DNA from: Tubiluchus corallicola | Lineage: Eukaryota > Priapulida > Priapulimorpha > Priapulimorphida > Tubiluchidae | Direction: 5' to 3' | DNA length: 62,000 bases | NCBI GenBank assembly: GCA_030141605.1 | Contig: JAQGDQ010000090.1 | Location: 412,501 to 474,500 of the forward strand | Part shown: positions 18,191 through 37,429 of the stretch, one piece after another | Layout: every line of letters starts with the position of its first letter | Numbering within the stretch: position 1 is the first letter of the stretch | Program-made: the position numbers and the translations under genes | Notes under the pieces: model-generated | Seen by the model: only the letters and a program-made list of their open reading frames with translations | What the model was told of the DNA's origin: nothing | Databases searched by the model: none

Positions 18191-19900
18191 TTTATAGAAC
18201 AATTGTATATGAACATAATTCTGTGCCAAATTTGATATTATCTATTATCGTTCTGTGTTTGCAATTTTCATGTTATTAAGATTTTCTAGTTGTGCTTGCT
18301 GTTTGATACAGTTCGTATTTCTGTTTAGTTTGTCAAAGTTAGTCATTTGTTCATAGTTTTACTAGTTTGTTGTTCTAGTTAATACTCATAAATTATTTCT
18401 TAATAAAGCAGGTGCTGATAACTGAACCAATTTTGTATGCATTTAGAGGAAATGTATTCTGCTAGAACAAGTATTTTAAACTTGTACCACTTTGATAGTT
18501 TGCTATTACACTTACATTTTTCAGACCAAAATTTGTCAACTTAAAGAAGTAATAGATTTAATGATCTACTTGTTTACCATAATTGTTTGCATGTATCCTC
18601 AGGGTCTTTAATATTGTATTTATTTTTTATTTATTACTATACTTTCTGTGAAAATTGAGCTAAAATCAAAAATTTTTATATTGCAAGAATGAATTTAGAC
18701 AGTTTGACTGTTTTGTTCTTGCTACATTTTTTCATTTCTTACACTATTAGCCTGCCATTTCTGTTTTTATCAACATTTTTGTTGCAGACAATAAGATACC
18801 TGTTTGCCTACCCTAGTTTTTAAATTGCTAGTATTAAAGTGTACTAGATTGTTATGAAACTACACTCAGTTTTCAGGCAAAAGGATTCTGTTTGCATTTG
18901 GCATGTGAACTAGTTTAAATTGTCACTATTAGAACTTTAGTATTTTAAATACATTTTAAGTTAAAATGTTCTAAACTTTTTTTGATACTTGACCAGGTCA
19001 TTTGTGTATGAGCAATAATGTTTTGTTTCTTGCCAACTTTAATATAACTTTAATGTTGTTGCAATTATTTCGTTGCATTTGTGCACAACTTTTGCTGATA
19101 ATAATTTTATGGAATTTCTTGCTGTTATATAATACAGGATACAGAAATATTGTTGTTCAACATTTTGTATTTTAAGAATTGAAATATAATTCAGTTTCGA
19201 TAGTATTAATATTTTAACATTCCAGATTTTTGTTTTGCTTTTTTGGTTATTATGCTCATATTTCTTTTAGTATGTTTTATTTTCATGAGAAAGACCAACT
19301 AAGATACCAGTCTGAAATGCCAACACATTCAGTTCATTGTTTGATTAGCCACTACATTAAAACTGTAACTGTTATCTCTCACAAATTTATATAATTGTCT
19401 ATACTAAATCTAATGTACAATGACTTCGACTGTGGTTTTACTGTCAGAAGAGATCTAATTTTTTTAAAACAGGTTCATTTCTCAGTCTGGGTCCTGCTTG
19501 ATTTGGAGAGAGAAACTTCTTGTTCTTGCCAAATTCCTGTTTTTGCCTAAATCAAAAATTATCATGTGAGTTCAAGACAGAATCTGGCTCATGCACTTTT
19601 TCACCTATACACATGCATGTGGCAATGTCTGTGGCTCTTTAGAAAAGAATTTAAGCTAGTACAATTATATTATGAATAAAAATTGCCTTAGTCGATTGGT
19701 TAACTTTACTGTTTTGTCTAAATAGGAAACGAAATGAAGAAATTTAGTAATTTGTTTTAAAATATTACTTATAGATACCAAAGGATGATTATTCCTTGAA
19801 TTTGCTCTCATCCTAGTGAATTACAAATTCTTTTATTATGCTGTTATTTTTATATAAACATTTTAATTTATTATTTTTCACTTATAGTGTGGCCTTTGGT
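18191..19900. other. AT-rich intergenic DNA
   Basis: Between GXYLT copy A and the minus-strand LINE. T-rich, no open frame with family similarity, and no repeat end recognised. Confidence 0.5.
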
Positions 19901-19904
19901 CATC

Positions 19905-21785
19905 ATTGGTAAAGACCTCAGGCAAGATACAAAATTACAAAATGAATTTTACAAGATTCAGTAACAAAACCACACATTTTTTATCCACAATATTAGCATT
20001 CAGATCTTTACAACAATGCTATTGCTTATTCAAATGTTCTTTTAACTGTGAAAAGCTTAATCGAAGACGAGTGTGATGAATACACGCAGGGATATCACCA
20101 TAAGTCAAATACTTAGGTCTGTCAACAAATCCAAGTAAGTTACAGAAGCTGCGACTAAAAGTACTAATGGTTGAAGAGTTCTTAACATGTAATGATAGGT
20201 TATTCTAGACAACTAGTGCAGACGGAAAAAATGAGTTGCGAAAGTAATAACAACATGTTTGAAACCGAAAAATCATGATGATTTGTTAGGTAATAAGCTG
20301 TTAAATTTCTATTACAATGGCGTGATAACTCATGCAGATAAGATGAACATTAGTGGTTTACAATTCCATAAAATGTTAAAAGCTTGTGGGAAAATCGTCG
20401 TTTAGCGAGTTGATCAAAGCCGCTGTAGTACAATAATTCTGTTGTATTCGAGCCTTTCTTGGTTTTGGAGCAAATATTGGCGCGTTTTTGGGCGTTTTCA
20501 AGTGAGTCAGGAAGGTATGATAGAATGTTACACCAAATCACATCAGCATATTCAAGTATTAGACGAAGTAGTAGTTAGACGAACCATACTTTTCTAAAAC
20601 TATTCGTGGTATTAAATATGGAATTAGAAATTTTCAGTAGGCGTACGCCTAAACGTTTGTGAGCTTTTTCAAATGAATGACGGATATGGGTGTCCCATTT
20701 TAGATTTGTTTGTAAGTGTATAGGCCAATATGCGTATGAAAGGTAACTGTTTTTAGAGCAATGTTATCTAGACAAAAGTGTTGGTTGAACAGGCGGAGTA
20801 TTTTTATGGCTGAAAAGAATAACTTCAGCTTAGTCGGGATTGAATGTGACATTCCATCGAGTTGACCACTGTTGTTAGATCCGAGTTTTAGCGCGTGACA
20901 CATATAATAGGATCGTCCATAATTTCGGTTAAAGAGGTGTCGTCTGCAAAAAGTCGTATATCAGTACTTACGTTAACAGTTATACCATCAGTGAACACTA
21001 GAAATAAAATGGGGCCAAGAATGGGACGCCTGCATTTATTGAACAATATCCAGAATAATTTATTTACCTTTTCAGATGACTCTTTGGTAACGATTTGACA
21101 TCATAAGATTCGAGCCATTTTAATAGGTCCAGCTTATACCTAGTTGGTTGAGTTTAAATACCAAACCCGCATGCCACACTTTGTCGAATGCTTTAGAAAT
21201 GTCTAGCATCAAAACCGTGATCGAAAGCTTGATAAATTTTATGTATAAAATAAGTGAGATGGTAAATTGTCCCGTCACAGGGTTTAAAACCAGAATTTCT
21301 AAAACTTAATACTTAATTGTCTATTATGAGATAGTTATATAAATGTTTATAAACGATTCTTTGGAGAACTTTCGATAAGGAGGATAAGAGAGACACGGGT
21401 CTGTAATTATTTTTTAGCTGATGGCCGTCTTTTCTGAAAATTGTGCACACACTGGCCTTTCTCCAAATTTTCAGAAATATTGAGGATTGCAGAGAAATGT
21501 TCAATAATTTTGATAGAGGCGTTGCTAATGATGAAGCGGGTTTCTTTAGAATTAGATTACTAATACAATCGTTCCCTGAAGTCTTGGAAACATCAACCGA
21601 ACCGCAGAAGGTGATGCAGTCAAATTTGACAAACGAGCATCAGGTTTATAGAAAAATTGTGGCAATTCGTTTACCGGATTTAGCGTTGATTGCTCACAGA
21701 AGAAATTGTTTAATATAGTTGCTTTATCTTTATCGAGAGTAGTGAGCTTATTTCCATTGTTTGAGTGGTGGAATTCCAGCATAAT
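19905..21785 (-). mobile_element. Decayed non-LTR retrotransposon (Jockey/CR1-like)
   Basis: Read on the minus strand from 21785 downward, there is a run of frameshifted reverse-transcriptase blocks: NYRPVSLLSSLSKVLQRIVY (about 21350-21410), LDISKAFDKVWHAG (about 21170-21215), ILGPILFLVF then LFADDT (20935-21030; the catalytic ADD is at about 20940), CNILSYLPDSLENAQKRA (about 20480-20540) and PAC-HHTRLRLSFSQL near 20070. Stops and shifts break it into pieces, so it is dead. It separates the two GXYLT copies. Confidence 0.85.
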
Positions 21786-21789
21786 TCCT

Positions 21790-22716
21790 TTTTAATTCTT
21801 TAAACAGACTTTGTAAGTTTCCACTAGGTTTTACTGGTAGTACTGAGATCAGACAAACAATTTGTTTTTTTATAGTGTACATACGTTTGCATACGATAGC
21901 TGCCCTGTAAACTACAATATCAATCATCCCGTATCAAGGAAAAACATTCAAAACATTTTACACATTCCCAGCGTAGACAATGATAATATCATACAAAACC
22001 GTAAATGAAGGTAGGGTTCGGTGCATGTCGAAATTAAAACTGTTGAAGAGCAAGAAGGGGATATTTTTATACCAGCCACAGCCATAATTATATTGCTTGA
22101 GAAAATTATCATGTATTTTTACCTAACAAAAATAGCCCAAGGTTAATATTTCATGAAGCCATTTCAGTGATGTATAGATTAGAAATATAGCACAACATAC
22201 ATGGCAGCCAATTTGGTAGATTCAAGAACGCGAAGAATTAGACATTGACGACACATACATACGTAGTTTCTTACTTGGTTAGGTCTAAACTGTACTTTAT
22301 TAAATACAATGTGATAGAAATTTCGTTCATTCAAACTCTCGGGGCTTTTGTATTATGCTGCTAACGGAGATTTCCCTCATCGCTTGCTGAAATGCTGTCG
22401 TGCCTGCTGTCGTCTAGTGTTACCAAGGTTAACTGCTGAGTTACTGTGTTTACTTAATTTCCTCGATTTAAGTCACATTTGTTATAATTATGTAAACTAA
22501 TGTCTTTACATATAACGAACATTCGACATATCGACTGGCATATTGGCTGCCTCTCCACAATATATATATGTGCAGTGATATCCGATGGTATGACAATGTA
22601 CGCTTTTTAAAATTATAATATATTTTCTTAAAAAGGCAGCCTGCTTTTTCATGATATACGAATGTTGTATACCTTGAAATATGTTCTATACAGTTCAAAA
22701 TTGATGCGCTCTTATA
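21790..22716. other. Upstream region of GXYLT copy B
   Basis: No coding frame or repeat recognised. It should hold the promoter and 5' UTR of copy B, but no core element stands out. Confidence 0.4.
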
Positions 22717-29527
<6,811 letters not shown>

Positions 29528-29877
29528 GTGTATATGGGTAATACAGGCATCGTTTCTATCACTCATACACCATCTACTTGCCCCAGCTTGTGAACTATGT
29601 ATAGCGTGTACTTGATTCTTGAATCATTTGTTATTCAGTATATCTTGCAATCGGGAGTAGTTTGGTACGTTTTTTCCAAAAAATGGTAGAACAGATTCTG
29701 TGATATCAATATACGAAATGAATTCTGTACTTCATATCTGTAGTTTTTGCATTCAAATATGTTTCAAAGTATCTGCATTTCACCAACAAGTCACTGCAAT
29801 GGTATAACACACTTGTTAAGTATATATGAGTGAGCCTCAGTTTTCAGGGCTGTTTCAAAACGCTGTGTAAAAAACAT

Positions 29878-29883
29878 AATAAA
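29878..29883 (+). promoter_or_regulatory. AATAAA signal after GXYLT copy B
   Basis: First AATAAA downstream of the stop at 29527, a likely mRNA end about 350 bases into the 3' UTR. Confidence 0.5.
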
Positions 29884-31510
29884 TTTTTGTTGTCAGGCTC
29901 GTAACTTAACTATTTCATTTCCAAGTTAAAAGTAAAAAGCTTGAACAATTATTTTGAATTTACTGTTGCTTCTGCTTTCCATTACTAATTATAATAATTA
30001 ATGGCAAGGCGAATAACCACTTTTGTAGAAGCAATAGCACTTAAGCAATGCCATGTCTGGTTAGTGAATGCATAAGTAGCTAACCACTTGGTTCAACTCG
30101 GAATAGTTTCATCTTTGGGAGAAGATGTATGCACATCCAAATAAGCCTGATAATAAGGTAGTCTAAACCTGCCGTAATGATGTACATTAGGTAGACACTG
30201 CCATTGATGGCTAGAACCCAGCTTGAAGGCGAATTCCTTTCTACTGCCAACTTTAGTGTAATTGTACATAATACGTTTTTAGCACTTGGATTTAATTTAT
30301 ACATTAATTAATTAATTAAATTTATTAGATACTAATAAATTAATAAATGATGTGTTTATTTATTTCTATGTTTGTTCAATTTGTAGTTTTGTTGAATTCT
30401 GATATTATTTTTTAATAAAAACATGCTTAATACTGACTGGTATGGTTTTATATTTAAGTTTGCATTAAATGATATTTTATGTTTTACTAGAAATATTTCA
30501 TTCTAATTGTTTTTTTGCTTACACTACATATTAAGGGTTATTGCAACTGTTTCTCTTTTTTCTTTGCTACTCAATGATAAGTTTGTGTGCTGTAATGTAG
30601 AATCATATATATTTCTGTTTCTGTTTTTTAATTTGTTTTTGTTATTTTAATAAAATATGTGCTTAATATTTAGCGTTGTATTCATCTCTTGCAATAATTT
30701 TTTAATAATGTTTCTTATAATAATATGATTTTTTGTTCATGTGCTGCTTTTTTATGATTCTAAGATTTAGTAAATTAATACCGTGCTTTTTGTTTTATTT
30801 ATAGTCGACATAAAGAAAAAATTTTAGTATTTTTATTAAACTACAGTTTGTCTGTTTTGTCATTTAATTTGGTACCACTTTGGATTATGCTAATTGACAC
30901 TGCATGCTGAGTTTTTGTTCATCATTTTTTGGACTACTTTGTATAATTGTTCTATTTTCTTGCTCAAAAAAGTTAAACAGAAACGCTAAAATGTTTAATT
31001 CTGTCTGTTTGAACACTTCCTTGATACTCTGATTACTTCATTTATTAATAATTTTATTATTGTTGCGAGTATGACTTCCACTAATTGTTAATGGAGCTGT
31101 AAATTTGTTTCAGGACTGCAATGTAATTTCCTTTCAGCAAATTAAATACTGTTGGTACTAAATTATCAGTCCATCTAAAACAGTTGAAATGAACCATTGA
31201 AAAGGGCTGTCCAGTGTGTGATCCAGAGGTGATCCAAGCATTCAATTCAACAAAACAAGTTGCTATTTTACTTAAATTCTACCGTAGATATAATAAAATA
31301 AAATGAAATAAAAGAAAAAAACTTTGTTTACAGTCGTCAATGACCATAGAACTTTTTGGCGTAGAACAAGTGAAACTACTTTGCTGTATTTTTTTCGGCT
31401 GTGCCGTTAGTGAGTGCCTCTTTACCGACACGAAGCAGGCAAAATGTCTGTAAATATTGCAGAGTTCTTTTTACGTTATCGTTTTACATTTCATTTTTAC
31501 TAATGTTTTT

Positions 31511-31511
<1 letters not shown>
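29884..31511. other. AT-rich intergenic DNA
   Basis: No coding similarity and no clear repeat ends seen before the ATT tract. Confidence 0.5.
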
Positions 31512-31602
<91 letters not shown>

Positions 31603-31620
31603 TATTATTATTATTTATTT
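31512..31620. repeat. (ATT)n microsatellite
   Basis: About thirty near-perfect ATT units. Tyrosine and leucine homopolymer frames over it are not genes. Confidence 0.97.
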
Positions 31621-31857
31621 TATTTCAGATATTTTCAGAATAAAAATAAGACGCAAGTACGATTCTAAAAATTATATCAGTACTATACAGCAAGTTATTA
31701 GTAACAGTATTCTGATTCAAAAACAGCCTACTTATGTATATTGTAAGTAGCGTACATTTGACTTGCACTACAGCGACTAGCAAGATTAAAGAGACCTCTA
31801 ATGGCACCATTGTAGCTAATACGCATTCTTTCAATATTCTTTCAAACGAGAAAAAAT

Positions 31858-32117
31858 ACATGTCGATGGCTTCCTGTTGAAACCTGCTATCTCCATTTTT
31901 GGCCAAAATGAGATTTTGCATGCAAAATGAAATACGTAACACTTGGCATGTCCTGATAATACCTGGTACTGCCTTCTCTACATTTTAGGGGCTGAAATAC
32001 AACAATAGAATAACCAGCTAAATCCAATAATGCAGTATAATTTAGAAAAAAAATGCATTTTTGAAAAAAACGCAAAAATGGAGATAGCAGGTTTCAACAG
32101 GAAGCCATCGATATGTA
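31858..32117. mobile_element. MITE-like palindrome with about 40-bp inverted ends
   Basis: The left arm at about 31858-31901 and right arm at about 32074-32117 are inverted copies, starting with ATGGCTTCCTGTTGAAACC just inside TACAT, with one or two mismatches. The 170-base centre is non-coding. No autonomous relative is visible here. Confidence 0.75.
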
Positions 32118-33314
32118 GAGCTACGCTGCTGCTTCAATTTCAGTTATCTTGACAAATACTTCCGTACAAAAGCTGGGTGAACATTCCACATTATAATAAT
32201 ATCCAGTTATACATTAATTTATACATTAATGAAATAAATAAATTCGGGATTCGGAGATTGGATGCCACATATCTTTCTCTAAAAACTTCTTCCATTCAAA
32301 ACTAAATATCATCGAATAGCGCTATTGTCTGGGCTGTAACCCATCTTTTAAAAATTAAAAGTTCGGAAACTGGATCTCCTGTCGCTTCCGTCTAGTAAAC
32401 GGGCGCCGTACACAGTTACAGTTGGGTTCATCACAGTGTAGATCATAGTTTACAACTATTACCTATTATGTGGTTTTCCAGTTCGCAGCTGGCTGTACGA
32501 TACACCTTGTGATTTACAACAGTGAAGGGCTGATCTTTGAAACGACAAGCCCTTGCTGAAGCAACATTAATTTTGCTTAACTGAAGAGAACCAAGGACCT
32601 ACTTCAACTCTCTCCAATAAACTTTATCTTACCAAAAGGTATTATTTCTTTCATTCAAAGCCTCACTAAAAGGTATTATGAGCAATCAGCTTCTACAAAA
32701 CATCTTGTGACGTCTTAGTTGCGTCGTGCAGCTTCTGCTAAACATCTCGTGGCATGTTAATAGAAGTTATTTGCTGCGTTGTTACCAAGTTACAGAATTG
32801 TGACATCTATCGACAAAAAATCCCAGTAAACATTTGTTTAAAATTATCAACAATAGGACAAGAATTTTGTTGTTTTGTCCAAATGAAATGTTAAAGATAA
32901 TTTTGGAAATGTTTGTCGGTGAGTAGCTGGATTTTCAAATGCGTGTAAAATTGAAAAACAGCAAAAACAAATGTACGCTGAGAGTTTACAAGTCCCCTTT
33001 TAATGACTTTTATTTCATGAAGATGACTGTCGGTGTGCACTAGGAAGGTTGACTTTCTTAATAAAAATGTAATAATAATTATTATAGTGGGTTGTTTATG
33101 AAACGGCTAGTGTTCTTGTTATAAAGAATTTAAAACTTTGTCGCTTTTCGGAAGCAGAAGCTCCGGGACCTCGTTACCCTCGAGCTAGGTAGCCAAGAAA
33201 ACGCTGGTCTTCTGGGGTTTGGATGTTGGGGTTCTGCCTGTTGAATTTCTCCTATGATCGCGATGGCCGGATTATGAGCAAGAATCTGTTTAAGATAGCT
33301 TGGACATAATAGGT

Positions 33315-33717
33315 GGGTAAAGATGGGTCCTAGTAATTAAGGGGGTACCTAAAACAAATTGCAATAGAATTTTTCTCTTCAGATTCTGGATCTCCACATG
33401 ACTTCTGGTACCCAAAAACAAAAAATCGGCCAAAATCGGGATTTTGGTACTTTTGAGCTATACCCATAAATCTAAGATGTAAAACATTTTTGGAATCCTC
33501 AGTGCACTTTCCTATCAATAGATAATACGTATTTTTCGTCTAGCCTTGATGGTTTAGGAGATATTACTGACATTTGGCCCCAATAGACGCCATCTTATAC
33601 TGATGCATATTATTTTCTCAAAATTACACATTCCGATACCTGAAGCCATGTTCTAACAGAATCTGAAGAGAAAAATTCAATTGCAATTTGTTCTAGGTAA
33701 TTTGTTATCTTTACCCG
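33315..33717. mobile_element. MITE-like palindrome with GGGTAAAGAT ends
   Basis: The left end GGGTAAAGAT and a 33344-33390 block (AACAAATTGCAAT, TTTTTCTCTTCAGATTCT) recur inverted at about 33655-33717, ending ATCTTTACCC. A further direct TTATCTTTACCC lies just outside, near 33740. No coding content. Confidence 0.7.
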
Positions 33718-33749
33718 CATATTGTGTTATTAGTTATTTGTTATCTTTA

Positions 33750-34865
33750 CCCCTATGAAGTCGGACCGCAGTGGTGGGCCGTCGGTGGTTCCACCTGGAG
33801 TGCTCAAAATATTACCGCAAGCGTGGCTAACCTTCTTAGTGGCAATATTTACGTTTTAATGTTTCGGTGTGCCATTATGCCCACCTGTTGGGCTTCTTTA
33901 TGGCTAATAGTGATAATCAAGAAAGGCCGTCGGCAGTCCTGCAACAATTATCGCGGTATATCAGTAATGGATGCCTTCGCCAAATTGTATGATGCCATGC
34001 TTTGTCAACGCCTCCAAAAGTGGTTTTGCCCTGACCGCGGTGCCCAGCAGGTGCCCAGCGCGAGCGGGGGTGTTTGTAACACATCCTCACCCTTCGGTTA
34101 CTCATGAATTACGCACTGTGCCAAAAGAAAAGGCTTTTTATAATCTACGTCGACTTTGGCAAAGCGTATGACAGAGTACCTCGTGTCGCTATTATTAATA
34201 CCTTGGCAGCTTTAGGATGTGGTTATGCCATGGTATGCCAAGGTATTATTTGTACCTTATATTCAGACACGCAGATAATTTTTGGAACGGCCACAATTAT
34301 AGCAACTATTGGTCTTCGTCAGGGAAACTTAACATCTTGCTTTCTTTTACCTTGTATCTAAATCCGTTTGTGAGGTGAATGAAACACGTGTGTGGAATAG
34401 ATGACTTTCTTGGTTAGGTCATCTATGTAGAGAAAATTTATGGTGGTGAACGGTTCTCTGGCGGACGGAGTGCAACTTGTAGTTAACAATGTGTGTGTGC
34501 TGAATTGCAATGATTACACTTATTTAGGGGCTGTCTTTACTCAAGATGGGTCGCCCGATGCTGCTGTTAGGGACATTTTAAATCCAAACAGCCACACTTG
34601 AAATTTGTCTCTTTTGTAGCTAAGAACATTGACTTTTCATTTTGGATAAAAGGGAAGTGCTAGAATCTGCATTGCTCTCGTCCATACTTTATGGGTGGGA
34701 AGCCTGGATATGTGGCAGTGTTCGTATTGGCGAGGTTCCGTACCGCACTACGATTAAAGCTATAAAAATAGCAATGTCAGAAAACATACACAATCGTAGA
34801 AAATGTAAGATTATCTCACCGACAGAAGCCTTTATTGAATTAGTAAGTTTTCAGGTCATATAGAT
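33750..34865 (+). mobile_element. Decayed non-LTR retrotransposon, plus strand
   Basis: Successive frames give reverse-transcriptase blocks: CNNYRGISVMDAFAKLYDAM (33939-33998), LFIIYVDFGKAYDRVP with the first catalytic Asp (34133-34180), GTATIIATIGLRQG-LTSCFL (about 34288-34345), then YTYLGAVFTQDGSPDAA near 34510-34565 and ALLSSILYGWEAW (about 34669-34710). Frameshifts, stops and loss of the catalytic ADD/MDD segment show it is dead. Confidence 0.85.
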
Positions 34866-35132
34866 GCGGCGGTCATATAGATGATAGAGTAACTATGTCT
34901 AGTGATAGCGCTTCAACACGTGTTGTCGTGATGACAACTGCAATTTCTGCAAAGGCTGGACGAAAAATGATCATTGTTGATCCTATTGTTACCTAGTTTA
35001 ATTATGACATGACTGCATATCCATAGTAGCACTTCAAAATAGTCTGATTTTATGGTTAAATTGCAACTGAATAGCGTTGTTGATAAATGAATCTAGCCCC
35101 ACTGATAACTTGATGATTTTGGGTCAACGAAA

Positions 35133-36455
35133 ATGTGGTCGCCTAACGAAAGAGCCATGGAAAGAGGAACTCCTTTTCCAGAGAAGCTTTGGCATCTCCT
35201 GTGCAGCGCCCCAAGTTCGGGTGGCCTGCGCTGGAACAAGAATGGGGATGGCATTGTGATAGACGTCGCTAAATTTGAGAAACGTGCAGCTAGAGTATAC
35301 CCTTACAAGCTTCTGGGCAGTCCAAAGTTGAATACCTTTACCCGGAAGCTCAACGTTTATGGCTTCCGGAAACTGGTTTATTCCTTAAAATCCCGAAGAC
35401 AACATTTGGAGTATTTCCATCCAAAATTTACAAAAAACTGTCCGCCGAGTATAGCAAAATCCAGAAAATTAAGCAGTTCCTCGAGTGATTATTGTACGAA
35501 GAATGCAAAGAAAGATATCGCAATACAGGAAAAGGTGAAAGTAAAGGAAAAGGTCGGGGTAACAGTGCAGACAGAGAAAAAGCAGAAACATTGTGCAACT
35601 TCAGTCGAGCAAGAATTCAAAACTCTACTTAAAGGTGAAAATAAGACAAACTTTACACTGTATAATAAGGACCCATTGACCTTGTGCACTTTAGATATGG
35701 AATGTGAGGAGGACTCCTTTCCTGACTGCCCTTCACCGGAGCAATTAAAATCGCCTCAAGAAAGATTATCATCAGAAAAACTAATATTACCAATTCATCA
35801 AAAACCGTCAAAACAAGTAAAATTTGAAGAAGTCGAATCATTAAAACGACTGAAGTCAACAGAAATGTGTCAGGTGGACCAACAGTCAGAGAACAAAGAC
35901 GTGTGCAACAGAAGTAACATCACCTTTCCAGCACAGAAGGTTGTAGAGGTAGGTCAAAAAGCACTGACTGATGATAAAGACAAGAACAAAAAAAGTCGAC
36001 AGAATTGCAACACTTCCCTAACAATCAAGTTTCCAGAGCATCACAAGACATGTCAGAGCAAGTTGTCAGACGGTGACCACAAAAGAAGTTTCACAAAGTG
36101 CAATACTTCACAAATGTTCAGATCCTTGGTGCTTTGCCAGACAGGCCACAGAAACTTGTCAGCCGATGATTCTTACCAAAAGGGATTTTTGAATCAGAAA
36201 TCTTTTCCGATGAGAGAATCTCCAGAACACAAGAACAGAAAAATGTCTGTTGATTATGACATGCACAAAGGAAATCACATAAAATACAATTGTATTTCTC
36301 CAACCGTTTGTACAACTTCGACATTTTCTTCTCCAGCAGGTACACAGCCGCGCTCTCCAGCATTAGTGTTTTTACCTTTTATTTTAACCTCCACTGGATT
36401 CATCCCCTTTAAATGTACTACATCGGCTTTGTTGAATTTGCCAAATAAGAAATAG
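35133..36455 (+). CDS. HSF-type DNA-binding protein, single exon
   Basis: This 440-codon open frame starts at an ATG with A at -3. Residues about 14-102 form a heat-shock-factor DNA-binding domain: FPEKLWHLL, LRWNKNGDGIVID, then the recognition-helix region LNTFTRKLNVYGFRKLV and LEYFHPKF near the end. It resembles the divergent HSF5/HSFY class more than HSF1. The usual RQLN of the recognition helix is RKLN here. The rest (residues about 105-440) is Ser/Lys-rich low-complexity sequence without a heptad trimerisation block, ending in a more hydrophobic tail (ALVFLPFILTSTGF). There is no intron, whereas HSF genes commonly have one in the domain, so retroposition is possible. It lies directly after a LINE. 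The long intact frame argues for a working gene. Confidence 0.8.
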   Translation: MWSPNERAMERGTPFPEKLWHLLCSAPSSGGLRWNKNGDGIVIDVAKFEKRAARVYPYKLLGSPKLNTFTRKLNVYGFRKLVYSLKSRRQHLEYFHPKFTKNCPPSIAKSRKLSSSSSDYCTKNAKKDIAIQEKVKVKEKVGVTVQTEKKQKHCATSVEQEFKTLLKGENKTNFTLYNKDPLTLCTLDMECEEDSFPDCPSPEQLKSPQERLSSEKLILPIHQKPSKQVKFEEVESLKRLKSTEMCQVDQQSENKDVCNRSNITFPAQKVVEVGQKALTDDKDKNKKSRQNCNTSLTIKFPEHHKTCQSKLSDGDHKRSFTKCNTSQMFRSLVLCQTGHRNLSADDSYQKGFLNQKSFPMRESPEHKNRKMSVDYDMHKGNHIKYNCISPTVCTTSTFSSPAGTQPRSPALVFLPFILTSTGFIPFKCTTSALLNLPNKK

Positions 36456-36628
36456 TGTTTTTATAACAGTAATTTGGTTTACTCTTGATTGATCTAAGAT
36501 AAATATAATTATGCTACAGTGAGCGCGTATTGGTCGGTATTACAATTGATAATGTAAGAAACGCCCGATATTGCAACACATGTACTAAAATATAGACGCA
36601 TATTGTAACAAAAATCAGCGCATAGTGT

Positions 36629-36634
36629 AATAAA
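36629..36634 (+). promoter_or_regulatory. AATAAA signal after HSF-like gene
   Basis: First AATAAA after the TAG at 36453-36455, a plausible mRNA end. Confidence 0.45.
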
Positions 36635-36956
36635 TAACTGATAATGAAATAACTAGCAAACTTAATGTTACTTATACACAATTTTCTTACCTATAGTAAA
36701 ATAATTTTTATTCTTTGGAATATGAAAATAGTGCTCATTAGCCACCTATCAGCACTCGAATCATTCGGATCATAACTCTCTTTAACGTATTACCATTAGC
36801 CCAATGAGCCAATGGCAGCTCAGTTCATCAACTAACCCGCTCTTTTACGTTACGATGTTGTTTTTGTTTCTGTTATCTTTTTTCTCAATTCATAACTGCT
36901 ATTTCACCGACGCATCAAATATTTTACCCAATGACTGTCAAGTAAGTAATAGGCGC

Positions 36957-37285
<329 letters not shown>

Positions 37286-37429
37286 GTAATAGGTGGCTCT
37301 CTCTTTGCTTTGCTTGAGTGCAAAAGGCAAGAAAAACTATTGTGGCCGACAAACGTGCTTATCAACTAATAAATTAACGCAACACTTTTGAGTTTTAGGC
37401 GAGTATAAAAAAGGAAACAAATGCGAAAA

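Noticed and set aside
32440-32650. Possible solo LTR with CCAATAAACTTT
   Set aside because: No TG..CA borders, primer-binding site or target duplication seen.
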